DNA of 12,720 bases from CAZNNH01 sp964574335 (GCA_964574335.1 CAZNNH010000181.1:1-12720); one strand, 5' to 3'; shown: positions 6,601-11,683, counted from the first letter of the stretch. A program made the numbers and translations. Notes: a model not told the origin generated them from the letters alone.

Positions 6601-7817
6601 AGGCGAGCTGGGTCTCGACCTTGGAGCGGACCGACCAGCTCGAGCTCGAGGCCCCCGAGGGCGAGCCGTGGTCCGAGGTGTGGCGCCTCCGCTGCGGCGT
6701 GGTGTGGGAGTGCCAGGCCGAGGGCCTGCCCCCCACGCATCATCAAGCGGACGGCGTCCTGGAGCCAGAGTTCCACCCCTGGCCGACCGAGCGTCTTCGC
6801 CTCACGTTCCTTCACCCCGAGGCGGCCCAGGGCCAGAGCCTCACCCTCGAGAAGCTGACGCTGTCGTCGACGCCGGGCATCCGCCTGGAGCGCACCACGC
6901 TCTCGCTCACCGCCCGCACCAGCCGCGAGGGGCCGCTGGCGCTGGGCCTGCCTGAGTCGACCGAGGTGCAGGAGGTGAAGGTCGACGGCGAGGCGCGCCC
7001 CTCGCGCCCTGCCGAAGGCCGGATCCGCCTGACCCTGCCCCCGGGCTCCCACGAGGTCAGCCTCACCTGGCAGCGCGAGCGGGGGATGACGATGGCCTAC
7101 TCGATGCCCCGTGTGGGCCTGCCCGAGTCGGCCGCCAACGTGAACCTCTCGCTGGAGCTGCCGCGCGACCGCTGGTTGCTGTTCGTGGGCGGGCCGAGCT
7201 GGGGCCCGTCGGTCCTGTTCTGGGCCTATCTCCTGTTCCTGCTGGCGGCGGCCCTGGTCATGGCCCGTCTTCCGGGGAGCCCGTTCACGGGCCGACAGTG
7301 GATCCTGCTGGGCCTCGGCCTGAGCCAGATCCCGGTCGCCGCGGCCGCAATCGTGGCCGGCTTCTTCTGGCTGCTGGCCTGGCGGCAGAAGGCGCCGCGC
7401 CAGCGCCCGCTGGCCTTCGACGCCCTCCAGCTCGTCCTGGGGATCGGCGCCGTCGTCACCACGGTGTTGCTCTACCTCGCCATCCAGCAGGGCCTGCTTT
7501 TCCACCCCGACATGCAGGTGGCCGGCAACGGCAGCACCGACACCATGCTGCGCTGGTACGCCGACCGCGTCAGCGACCAGACGCCGGCCGCCTTCGTCCT
7601 CAGCGCCCCGCTGTGGGTCTATCGCGGCCTGATGCTGGCCTGGGCGCTGTGGCTGGCCGCGAGCCTGGTGAAGTGGGTGGTCTGGGCCTGGCGCGCCTTC
7701 ACCGAGGGCGGCGGCTGGAAGCCGCTGGGCCTGTGGAAGCGCCGGGCCGTGACCGTCGACCTCGCCTCGAGCGGGCCCGAGGAGCCGTCAAGCGATGCGC
7801 CCAAGGAGCGGCCATAA
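3648..7817 (+). CDS. Giant envelope membrane protein of unknown function, duplicated architecture
   Basis: The 1389-aa product is not a named family I can identify. It has a signal peptide (1-21, cleavage after ATA). A beta-rich extracytoplasmic part (about 24-465) is followed by a group of membrane segments (near 474-490, 495-510 and 543-560). Next comes an acidic and Pro-rich linker (about 605-633), further membrane segments (704-725 and 738-752), a second beta-rich part (757-1180) and final membrane segments (about 1188-1205, 1217-1245, 1260-1282 and 1315-1346). The start of each half is alike: LPPELRPWVDWV with Cys49 and Cys58, against LPDRALLDELK with Cys779 and Cys783. In both, a module of the form EV-x-VDG...LRL-x-PG-x-H follows, and a third module lies at 1109-1139. 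The GTG start has GGGAGGGA just upstream. Divergence from a secreted glucanase suggests a role in the envelope or polysaccharide handling; this is inference only. Confidence 0.88.
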   Translation: MQNRLPLALCSLFVLPVAATAQPFPPDKLPPELRPWVDWVRDEVKVLGCVKQQGIDVCVWPGRLELDLGERGGRFSLDATAERPVDLPLPGDLQRWPQEVTVDGAAAPVVPRGDLPALRLAPGRHRISGRFRWSRLPDSLPLPPQVALVQLTLGGRPITRPRREQSGLLWLREQGPAGPGEGESLRLLVFRKLEDGIPVFVETAFSLEVSGKAREVELEGALLEGAVPVAVRGDLPARLDGQGHLHVQVRGGRFSVTVLSRLAGAPTELAPPAVSASPPNVTRAEGEVWVFQADEELRQVELSGPPAIDPSRTELPEDWRSLPAFLLQPDSRLALQEVRRGQPEPPPDQIRLDRELWLDLDGRAFTVRDTFSGALNRTWRLDLQAPGLLGRAAVDAEDQLVTTDPSGGAAGVELRRGQLALQADSRLPRSGALPAVGWAASVEGLSARLHLPPGWSLLAATGVDEPRGTWTSRWTLLGFFFVLLVTFGAQRLVGWRVGLLALVALVLCHREPGAPALVWLSLLGAMALRKVAPQGRLGSLARIWWLASAGVLVIVLVPFAARQLRLALFPQAGTPSMMQVSINGAGPLTGVTLDKAPAEAQYAPAGEALDETYAEEEDRALAPPAPPPPPRPQVMDAEQTARWKGRLSSSREYGYNLALAQEPQAVLQTGPGVPNWQWQTLSLVWSGPVSADHRMRLWLVSPGLNLALTVLRLGLLLLLAATLLIWPRPLRLPRLGRGAAAAALLPLLLLFGRGAAADGLPDRALLDELKTRLTRPAPCEPNCITTASVVMRISDRQLAFAAEVHAVARAAWQVPGPVATWVPSEVRVDGQPSTALVRLDNGFLHLRLEPGVHRVEVSGPTPAVDSLTLQFGDRPRQARAEAPGWEVVGVREDGPADASIQLTRRLRAGSAPRSGEGVYSPWLEVTRTLSLGVSWQVVTDVRRVSPTGAPVAVRVPLLRGESPTDARFEVEEGRVAVSLGRDDVEASWVSTLERTDQLELEAPEGEPWSEVWRLRCGVVWECQAEGLPPTHHQADGVLEPEFHPWPTERLRLTFLHPEAAQGQSLTLEKLTLSSTPGIRLERTTLSLTARTSREGPLALGLPESTEVQEVKVDGEARPSRPAEGRIRLTLPPGSHEVSLTWQRERGMTMAYSMPRVGLPESAANVNLSLELPRDRWLLFVGGPSWGPSVLFWAYLLFLLAAALVMARLPGSPFTGRQWILLGLGLSQIPVAAAAIVAGFFWLLAWRQKAPRQRPLAFDALQLVLGIGAVVTTVLLYLAIQQGLLFHPDMQVAGNGSTDTMLRWYADRVSDQTPAAFVLSAPLWVYRGLMLAWALWLAASLVKWVVWAWRAFTEGGGWKPLGLWKRRAVTVDLASSGPEEPSSDAPKERP

Positions 7818-7844
7818 CGTTCCGAAGGGCCGGCCCTGCGAACG
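7818..7844. terminator. Hairpin between convergent genes, likely terminator
   Basis: An inverted repeat with outer arms CGTTC and GAACG and an inner AGGGC-CG-GCCCT stem starts immediately after the stop of the giant membrane protein gene. It ends 18 bp before the stop of the convergent DUF433 gene. Two or three unpaired bases separate the stems. There is no T-run, but position and stability fit a bidirectional terminator in a GC-rich genome. Confidence 0.45.
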
Positions 7845-7862
7845 GCCACGCAAGACTGATCC

Positions 7863-8180
7863 CTAGCTGCTGGAGTGGGCCTTGCGCCAGGCGAGAGCCT
7901 CGGCCCTGCGGCGTTCGTAGCGCTCGTCCCACCCCTCTTCATCGGCCAGCTCGGCTTCGATCTCCGCCGGGTGGTCGTAGTAGTAGGTCAGTGCTGCATG
8001 GACTTGGGCGAGATTGAGGTCGGGGTACGCCACAAGGATGTCCTCTGGCCTCTTCCCTTCCTTGTGAAGGAGGACGACGCTGTTGACGCAGATCCGGGTC
8101 TGGTCGACGCAGGCCTTGCCCCCGCGCACACCGTGCCTCTTCGTGATGTGCGGTTGCACGAGCTTCGCCGCCGTGGTCAT
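7863..8180 (-). CDS. DUF433 family protein (antitoxin-like), copy 1
   Basis: The 105-aa product carries the DUF433 core: GGKACVDQTRICVNSVV (20-36; family consensus GGKPVIxGTRIPVxxI), then EGKRPEDILVAYPDLNLAQV and HAALTYYYD (about 41-69). DUF433 is a small helix-turn-helix fold usually found as the antitoxin-side partner of a PIN-like DUF5615 protein. No such partner is next to it here. The charged C-terminal tail (EIEAELADEEGWDERYERRR) is unusually long for the family and is shared by the second copy at 10731-11039. ATG overlaps the stop of the upstream 84-aa gene (ATGA), with AGGA before it. It is the last gene of a four-gene unit. Function as an orphan antitoxin or regulator is inferred. 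Confidence 0.85.
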   Translation of the reverse strand: MTTAAKLVQPHITKRHGVRGGKACVDQTRICVNSVVLLHKEGKRPEDILVAYPDLNLAQVHAALTYYYDHPAEIEAELADEEGWDERYERRRAEALAWRKAHSSS

Positions 8181-8274
8181 AGCGTCCTCAGCTTGCCGCC
8201 CGTTCTGCGGGTGGCCGGTGAAGTGGATTCGGCGTCGCTCCAGGACTCGATCATGCGCCGCATCTCCGCGTCAC
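8154..8274. repeat. Duplicated antitoxin block, copy 1 core
   Basis: Two exactly matching segments shared with copy 2 delimit this core: 27 bp at 8154-8180 (equal to 11013-11039) and 28 bp at 8247-8274 (equal to 11123-11150). Between them the copies differ in sequence and length. The homology at protein level extends over the whole DUF433 gene and the 84-aa gene. Confidence 0.8.
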
Positions 8275-8431
8275 CGATGGTGCGGCCCGCCTTCACGTCG
8301 GCCAGCCCGCGAGACACCATGCGTGCGAAGACCAGCTCCTGAATGGTCTGGTCGGACGCGGCGTCGTCGGCGGCGACGCTGGTCCCCATTCGGAGAGATG
8401 GCCTGGAGGAAGTTGGTTTGCGGGAAGTCAC
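8177..8431 (-). CDS. 84-aa unknown protein, antitoxin-like tail
   Basis: I do not recognise a named family. A well-conserved centre, ELVFARMVSRGLADVKAG followed by RTIGDAEMRRMIESW (about 32-64), recurs almost unchanged in the second copy at 11040-11250, which supports it as real coding sequence. The form GRTI-x-D-x-EM-x-R-x-IESW resembles the C-terminal tail of many small antitoxins that bind RelE/ParE-type toxins, but no toxin is adjacent. The GTG start at 8431 has AGGAGA upstream and overlaps the stop of the 68-aa gene (GTGA). Its own stop overlaps the DUF433 start. The first 20 residues are low-complexity (Ser, Arg, Pro), and ATG 8389 is an alternative start. Confidence 0.7.
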   Translation of the reverse strand: MTSRKPTSSRPSLRMGTSVAADDAASDQTIQELVFARMVSRGLADVKAGRTIGDAEMRRMIESWSDAESTSPATRRTGGKLRTL

Positions 8432-8634
8432 TCAACGGGTCTCCTGTGAAGGTAGGAGTCGTGATTCTCGGAGACGTCCGGCGGGGTGCCCTCGAGAATC
8501 CCCATCAGGCTGTCGATCGCCTTCCAGCCCGTTGGGTCGTCGGGATCCCTCTCCCTGCGGAACGGGATCTCGACCTCGACATCGGCGTGCTCCTTCCCCA
8601 ACCGCTGCTCGTCTCCCTGCCACCGGGTGATCAG
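8428..8634 (-). CDS. 68-aa unknown protein, probable CTG start
   Basis: The coding frame reads ITRWQGDEQRLGKEHADVEV onward, then FRRERDPDDPTGWKAID and ends ENHDSYLHRRPVE. Codon composition and sense content favour this frame over the overlapping ATG/GTG frame on the same strand (8432-8623), which translates to Arg/Gly-rich sequence. The frame has no upstream ATG, GTG or TTG. The CTG at 8634 overlaps the stop of the 208-aa gene as CTGA, exactly the geometry of the ATGA and GTGA junctions on the other side. I recall similar small proteins with a GWKAID...TPPD...ENHD pattern from uncultured bacteria, with no known function. It sits second in the four-gene unit and is likely co-translated. Confidence 0.65.
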   Translation of the reverse strand: MITRWQGDEQRLGKEHADVEVEIPFRRERDPDDPTGWKAIDSLMGILEGTPPDVSENHDSYLHRRPVE

Positions 8635-9257
8635 GCCAGGTCCTCGGTCTCCGCGAGCATCCGGTCGATCAGGTCGATGGCCTCGGGGAGCGTGATCATC
8701 GCGCCTCCCGGATCATCGAGCAGCGTCCGGATGCTGGCCAGGTCGTCGCGCAGCCGCGGCATGACGGCGGCTGGACCACCAGGCTGCAGATCGCGCATGG
8801 ACACCGAGTCGAGCTCCGCGGGTGAGATCGAGCGCGAGCTACCGTCTTCGAACATCAACCGCACGCCACCAGGCCCCCAAGCCCCCATCAGCAGTCGGGG
8901 CCGATCCCCTCTCAGGGCATCGCAGATACGCTCGTACAGCGCACCGAACGCCAGCTCCTCGTACTCCGGCCCCGACAGGACGACCAGGGGGTCCGTATAG
9001 CGTTGGCCGACCTTCGGCGTCCCTGCCCGCACGATCACGACGGCGCGGTCGGGCGGGTTCCACTCATCCACCCCCACCTCGATGGGTGGCGGGAGGAAGT
9101 CGCCGTACGGATCTCCCTTCTCGTACCCGTGGCCGGGAGTGGGGCTGCCAATATGGCCGGGTACCGCCTGGCCCAGGACGTCGACCCATTCGCTGTCCGG
9201 GTACAGGTCACCCTCACTCGGGAACCTGAGGTGCCAGAGCGTGGCGTAGATGCTCAC
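8631..9257 (-). CDS. 208-aa conserved hypothetical protein
   Basis: The product starts MSIYATLWHLRFP and contains VPGHIGSPTPGHGYEKGDPY and FLPPPIEVG in the first half. This half has the look of a conserved domain seen in uncultured and actinobacterial genomes, but I cannot assign a function. A central RAVVIVRAGTPKVGQRYTDP and PLVVLSGPEYEEL follow. The C-terminal part (about 120-208) is different in style: RLLMGAWGPGGVRLMFEDG, then a helical tail ending IDLIDRMLAETEDLA. Two domains are likely. The GTG start at 9257 has GGAGGA at good spacing. It leads a four-gene unit with four-base overlaps, so its product probably works with the 68-aa, 84-aa and DUF433 proteins. No membrane segment or signal peptide is seen. 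Confidence 0.8.
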   Translation of the reverse strand: MSIYATLWHLRFPSEGDLYPDSEWVDVLGQAVPGHIGSPTPGHGYEKGDPYGDFLPPPIEVGVDEWNPPDRAVVIVRAGTPKVGQRYTDPLVVLSGPEYEELAFGALYERICDALRGDRPRLLMGAWGPGGVRLMFEDGSSRSISPAELDSVSMRDLQPGGPAAVMPRLRDDLASIRTLLDDPGGAMITLPEAIDLIDRMLAETEDLA

Positions 9258-9272
9258 GACGTGTTCCTCCGC

Positions 9273-9288
9273 GCCCAGTCGCCTGGGC
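9273..9288. other. Hairpin in leader of the four-gene unit
   Basis: GCCCAG, loop TCGC, CTGGGC is a perfect 6-bp stem with a four-base loop, next to the ribosome site of the 208-aa gene. It would lie in the 5' leader of the mRNA. Its role, if any, is unknown; the stem is short enough to be chance in GC-rich DNA. Confidence 0.3.
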
Positions 9289-9397
9289 TCTGCGCGTCAC
9301 GATCGAACAGGAGACTCGGCCACGCGCACGCCTCGTCTCCGATGCCGCCCCGAGCGGCAGAGCCCGCTTCGGACCCGAGGGGGATCACCAGGAGTGC

Positions 9398-9422
9398 AGA
9401 GAGGCCCGATCGATGGCTCTCT
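9398..9422. other. Imperfect inverted repeat downstream of the Phd gene
   Basis: AGAGAG(G)CC and GGCTCTCT flank an 8-nt centre, with one bulged base. It lies between the stop of the Phd gene at 9461 and the start of the four-gene unit, so it could end the upstream transcript. No T-run follows. Confidence 0.3.
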
Positions 9423-9460
9423 CTACCCCTATCTGGGCCGGATGGGGCCCAACTCGGTGC

Positions 9461-9733
9461 CTATCGCGAGGCCTTCCGGCGGGCGGTCAGCCGGCGCCGC
9501 ATCTCCTCGGTCGAGATGCCCTGGCCAGGCTTGCACCGGGTCCGGGAGCGCCGGACGATGCCCCGAAAGGTGGGATAGCTGCTGACGAGCAGATCTTCCC
9601 AGGCATCCTCGTCGAGAGGCATCAAGACAGCCACCGGCTTGCCGCGACGAGTCAGCACCACGGACTCCTTCTGGGCCTTCCGCGCGTAGGCCGACAGCGA
9701 GGCTGCGGCATCCGTCATCTCGACTCGCATCAT
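9461..9733 (-). CDS. Phd/YefM family antitoxin
   Basis: The 90-aa product (MMRVEMTDAAASLSAYARKA start) shows the Phd/YefM N-terminal DNA-binding fold: a first strand, AAASLSAYARKA helix, then KESVVLTRRGKPVAVLMPLD (22-41). The C-terminal part ends with ISTEEMRRRLTARR, the toxin-binding tail style of the family. Known relatives bind and neutralise toxins such as YoeB, Doc or VapC and repress their own operon. No toxin gene follows: downstream is a 203-bp gap and then the four-gene unit. Two adjacent ATGs exist (9733 and 9730). The first overlaps the stop of the 38-aa ORF as ATGA and has GAGGTGGA upstream, so it is preferred. Confidence 0.85.
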   Translation of the reverse strand: MMRVEMTDAAASLSAYARKAQKESVVLTRRGKPVAVLMPLDEDAWEDLLVSSYPTFRGIVRRSRTRCKPGQGISTEEMRRRLTARRKASR

Positions 9734-9846
9734 GACAGGTCCACCTCGTCGCCCCCGATCGTCACGCGATCCCGGTCCTTGATCCCCATCGCCCGGATCA
9801 CCGCAACGTTCTCGTGTCGCACTCCCGGTCCGTAGTGTACGCGCAT
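9730..9846 (-). CDS. 38-aa small ORF upstream of phd
   Basis: ATG 9846 to TGA 9730-9732 encodes MRVHYGPGVRHENVAVIRAM followed by GIKDRDRVTIGGDEVDLS. I do not recognise it. Support for it being real is the four-base ATGA overlap with the Phd gene, G/C-rich third codon positions and a non-repetitive, ordinary composition. The ribosome site is weak (GAGG about 10 nt upstream). It could be a small partner protein or the remnant of a longer gene replaced by the frameshifted antitoxin upstream. Confidence 0.5.
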   Translation of the reverse strand: MRVHYGPGVRHENVAVIRAMGIKDRDRVTIGGDEVDLS

Positions 9847-9877
9847 GACCCCGAGCCTCAGCACACACGCGCGTCAC

Positions 9878-10167
9878 CTACCGGCTCTTGCGGGAGCGGC
9901 TGGTCTTGGGTTTGAGGCCATGCCGGCGACGCACCGCCTCGAGCGAGCGAGTGCCCCCGACCGGGCCGAGGCACGGGACCGCTCGATGATCTCCATGAAC
10001 TGTGCGTTCATGGAGAGGGATACGCTCTCCAGATCATCGTACTCGGTCAGCGGGATCACGACGGCCACCGCCTTGCCCTGCTTCGCAACGAGCAGAGGCT
10101 CGCGCATCTCTTTGCGTGCGGATCCGCAAAGCGAACCCGTCGCTTCGGTGACCTCGACCGTCTTCAT
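9878..10167 (-). pseudogene. Phd/YefM family antitoxin with frameshift
   Basis: From ATG 10167 the product reads MKTVEVTEATGSLCGSARKE, then PLLVAKQGKAVAVVIPLTEY and FMEIIERSRAS, a clear Phd/YefM N-terminal domain and linker. After about residue 66-70 the same frame turns into Arg/Ala-rich sequence and stops at 9874. A different frame gives the expected tail, SLEAVRRRHGLKPK, with a stop at 9878-9880. A one-base deletion or two-base insertion near 9954-9958, where the minus strand has five G, would explain this. It may be a sequencing error, a decayed gene or rare programmed slippage. The ATG overlaps the stop of the 32-aa ORF (ATGA). No toxin is found next to it. Confidence 0.7.
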
Positions 10168-10262
10168 TCCAGCTCCTGCTCGATCTCCATCTCGTCGAGC
10201 AGGTCGTCGACATCCTGTGCCAGACGAGGATCGGCCTCGAGCTGACCGTCGATCCACTGCAT
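10164..10262 (-). CDS. 32-aa ORF, possible truncated XRE-type antitoxin start
   Basis: ATG 10262 follows AAGGAGA at ideal spacing and encodes MQWIDGQLEADPRLAQDVDD and then LLDEMEIEQELE. The pattern (DPRLAQDVDDLL-x-EMEIEQEL) resembles the N-terminal leader of HigA-like XRE antitoxins, which normally continues with ALREARGLSQ-type sequence and a helix-turn-helix. Here a stop comes instead, overlapping the following Phd start by four bases. It is either an independent small acidic protein or the truncated front of a lost antitoxin. The resemblance is by eye only. Confidence 0.5.
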   Translation of the reverse strand: MQWIDGQLEADPRLAQDVDDLLDEMEIEQELE

Positions 10263-10730
10263 GAAGGTCTCCTTCTGCCCACCTACCCCACCCGGAGGCC
10301 GGGCCCACCCGCGCGAGCCTCTCCGCCTGGCACCTACCCGAGGCGTTCCTGATGAGGGACCAGGTGGGATTCTCTGACTTACCATGCCGGTCGACTCAAG
10401 TGATGGCTCCGTGGTTGCCGGGGCCCAAGTTGCACGAGGGCCCGAGAAAGGTCGCCCCCCCACCTGGCCCGGGGCGGTGGGCCATCAGAACCTCCCGACT
10501 CCTACTCGAGTGGGCCGCGGCGCTCAAGTGATCTCCGTGAGCGTGGAGAGAGTGCTGCGCGAGCAGTCCGACGAGCTCGCCAGGCAGATGGGCATCACTC
10601 AGGATCGGCTCATGGCGCCCGGCCTCACGGCTCCCCAGGCCAACGAGGGTGAGCTCTAGCGTCGCGACCCCTCGGCCCGTTGGGTCCGCCCTGGCAGAGT
10701 GTAGCCGTCGGTTCCGGGCGCAAGCAGTGA
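10263..10730. other. 468-bp region without a convincing gene
   Basis: This region separates the 32-aa ORF from the second DUF433 gene. Frames on both strands are mostly Pro/Gly/Arg-rich and look non-coding. The only coding-like stretch is a short plus-strand frame at 10528-10659. Two CACCTACCC motifs (10280-10288 and 10333-10341) flank a GC-rich 44-bp segment and may be chance. Promoters for the leftward genes are expected here, but I cannot point to a good one. Confidence 0.5.
10528..10659 (+). pseudogene. Ribbon-helix-helix-like remnant
   Basis: A frame from GTG 10528 reads ISVSVERVLREQSDELARQM followed by GITQDRLMAPGL and stops at 10659. A beta strand (VISVSVE), an amphipathic helix, and then GI-(S/T)-x-x-x-L is the pattern of CopG/RHH antitoxins (T-x-S-L-x-EELLxxADxLAxExGxSRSEL). 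The end of the second helix is replaced by Pro/Gly. It has no ribosome site and is the only plus-strand candidate in the island. Probably a decayed antitoxin fragment, or chance. Confidence 0.3.
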
Positions 10731-11039
10731 CTACCTGGCCGCACGCCCGGCCAGGTGCTTGGCCTTCCGCCGCTCGTGCTCTTCCTCCCACCCTTCGTCC
10801 TCGACGAGCTCGGCCTCGATCTCGTCCTGATTGTCGTAGTAGTAGGTCAGCGCGGCATGGACCTGTGCCAGGCTGAGGCCGGGGTACTCCAGGAGGATCT
10901 CCTCTTCGGTCTTCCCCATCTTGTGAAGGAACACGACGTTGTTGACGCGGATCCGGGTCTGGTCGATCGTCGCCTTCCCTCCGCAGTACCCTGCTCCCTT
11001 CACGATGTGTGCTTGCACGAGCTTCGCCGCCGTGGTCAT
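10731..11039 (-). CDS. DUF433 family protein (antitoxin-like), copy 2
   Basis: The 102-aa product begins MTTAAKLVQAHIVK, as does copy 1 (MTTAAKLVQPHITK). The DUF433 core is GGKATIDQTRIRVNNVV (20-36) and MGKTEEEILLEYPGLSLAQV, then HAALTYYYD. The same long charged tail is present (EIEAELVEDEGWEEEHERRK). Copy 2 has Arg in the TRIRV motif where copy 1 has a Cys, and is closer to the family consensus TRIPV. It follows a paralogue of the 84-aa gene, as in copy 1, so the pair was duplicated together. No DUF5615-type toxin is adjacent. Confidence 0.85.
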   Translation of the reverse strand: MTTAAKLVQAHIVKGAGYCGGKATIDQTRIRVNNVVFLHKMGKTEEEILLEYPGLSLAQVHAALTYYYDNQDEIEAELVEDEGWEEEHERRKAKHLAGRAAR

Positions 11040-11150
11040 GGCGTTCCCATCCTCCCTTGCCTGTCGTGGGTGGCTCCCGCGGATCAGCCGGACCGGAAAG
11101 AGGATCCGGCGTCGCCCACGATTCGATCATGCGCCGCATCTCCGCGTCAC
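11013..11150. repeat. Duplicated antitoxin block, copy 2 core
   Basis: This matches 8154-8274, in the same orientation and about 2.86 kb apart. The segment between the two exact matches is 17 bp longer here (82 bp against 65 bp... counted 11040-11122 and 8181-8246), which goes with the changed reading frame at the end of the upstream gene. Confidence 0.75.
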
Positions 11151-11250
11151 TGATGGTACGGCCCGCCATCACGTCGGCTAGCCCGCGAGATACCGTGCGC
11201 GCGAAGACCAGTCCCCGCATGATCTCGTCACATGCGTTGTCGTCGGCCAT
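11040..11250 (-). pseudogene. Paralogue of the 84-aa gene, stop codon lost
   Basis: ATG 11250, preceded by AGGTGG, encodes a protein with RGLVFARTVSRGLADVMAG and RTISDAEMRRMIESW, nearly the same as residues 31-64 of the 84-aa protein. In copy 1 the gene stops in the ATGA overlapping the DUF433 start. Here the frame passes the DUF433 ATG (GAA CGC CAT GAC) and stays open to 10396, translating the whole DUF433 gene in a wrong frame into Arg/Gly-rich sequence. A small indel between 11045 and 11105, where the two copies differ in length, is the simplest cause. GTG 11271 is an alternative start. The conserved part may still be made, with an abnormal tail. Confidence 0.6.
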
Positions 11251-11376
11251 CTCATCCACCTGCCCGATCACCTGCCCCTAGCTGCTAGCCGCTTGCGCCC
11301 GCAAATGAGGCACCCATCCACTTCAACCGCGTGTGACAGCCCTTGGCAGGGCCGACCTGGCCGGCGTGGGCGGCTC

Positions 11377-11595
11377 TCAGCTTTGCGGATCGGTACCTCC
11401 AGCCGGACTGCGTGGTGGCCGCGGGATGCGGTCAAGCCGCTCCTGCTCACGGCGCCGTTCGCCCCCACTACCTTCCGGAAGATCCTCCAGCAGGGCGATC
11501 ACCTGAATATCGGTTGTGCCTTCGGGAAGGGGCTCGTCCAACTGCACAACTGTGGGAGAGATCGCATGGCCCCTGATCAGGAAAGCTGGAATCAC
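11377..11595 (-). CDS. 72-aa small protein, LDEPLPEG antitoxin-like family
   Basis: GTG 11595, with GGGAGG just upstream, encodes MIPAFLIRGHAISPTVVQLD followed by EPLPEGTTDIQVIALLEDLP. A short beta-rich start of the form (V/I)RG-x-x-x-SPT-x-V-x-LDEP-(L/V)-PEG is known to me from small orphan proteins often found next to PIN-type toxins; they are usually annotated as hypothetical or antitoxin-like. The usual family end is a helical tail with REER-x-SW. Here the tail is different and Arg/Pro-rich, so the 3' part may be frameshifted or replaced. A piece resembling the missing end lies just upstream at 11636. No toxin is adjacent. Confidence 0.6.
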   Translation of the reverse strand: MIPAFLIRGHAISPTVVQLDEPLPEGTTDIQVIALLEDLPEGSGGERRREQERLDRIPRPPRSPAGGTDPQS

Positions 11596-11635
11596 CGGTG
11601 CCTCCCGCACGCGCTGGCGCGGTTCGACGTGCCCG

Positions 11636-11683
11636 TCACTCCCACGACTCACGCTCCTCTCGTACCCGCCAGTCGAGACCGGG
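11636..11683 (-). pseudogene. C-terminal remnant ending REERESWE
   Basis: The frame ends PGLDWRVREERESWE and stop, 40 bp upstream of the GTG of the LDEPLPEG gene. The ending REERESW(E) is the typical last turn of small antitoxins of that same style. The sequence before it in the same frame shows no matching core. It is best read as the tail of a lost gene whose front was deleted, but a 15-residue match is weak evidence. Confidence 0.35.

Noticed and set aside
5595..7505. A 636-codon open frame on the minus strand.
   Set aside because: It lies fully inside the giant membrane protein gene and has low-complexity Gln/Gly/Arg-rich sequence, as expected of an antisense shadow in GC-rich DNA.
8432..8623. 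A 63-aa minus-strand frame starting GTG 8623.
   Set aside because: Its Arg/Gly-rich sequence is a shadow of the 68-aa frame, which has balanced composition and tight overlaps with both neighbours.
10396..11039. The continuation of the 84-aa paralogue as a 291-aa protein.
   Set aside because: Beyond 11040 it translates the DUF433 gene in a wrong frame and looks non-coding; treated as read-through after loss of the stop.
11268..11468. A 66-aa minus-strand frame containing CLICGRKR.
   Set aside because: The CxxC looked like a zinc-binding motif, but only one pair is present, no ribosome site fits, and the first half overlaps the LDEPLPEG gene in another frame.
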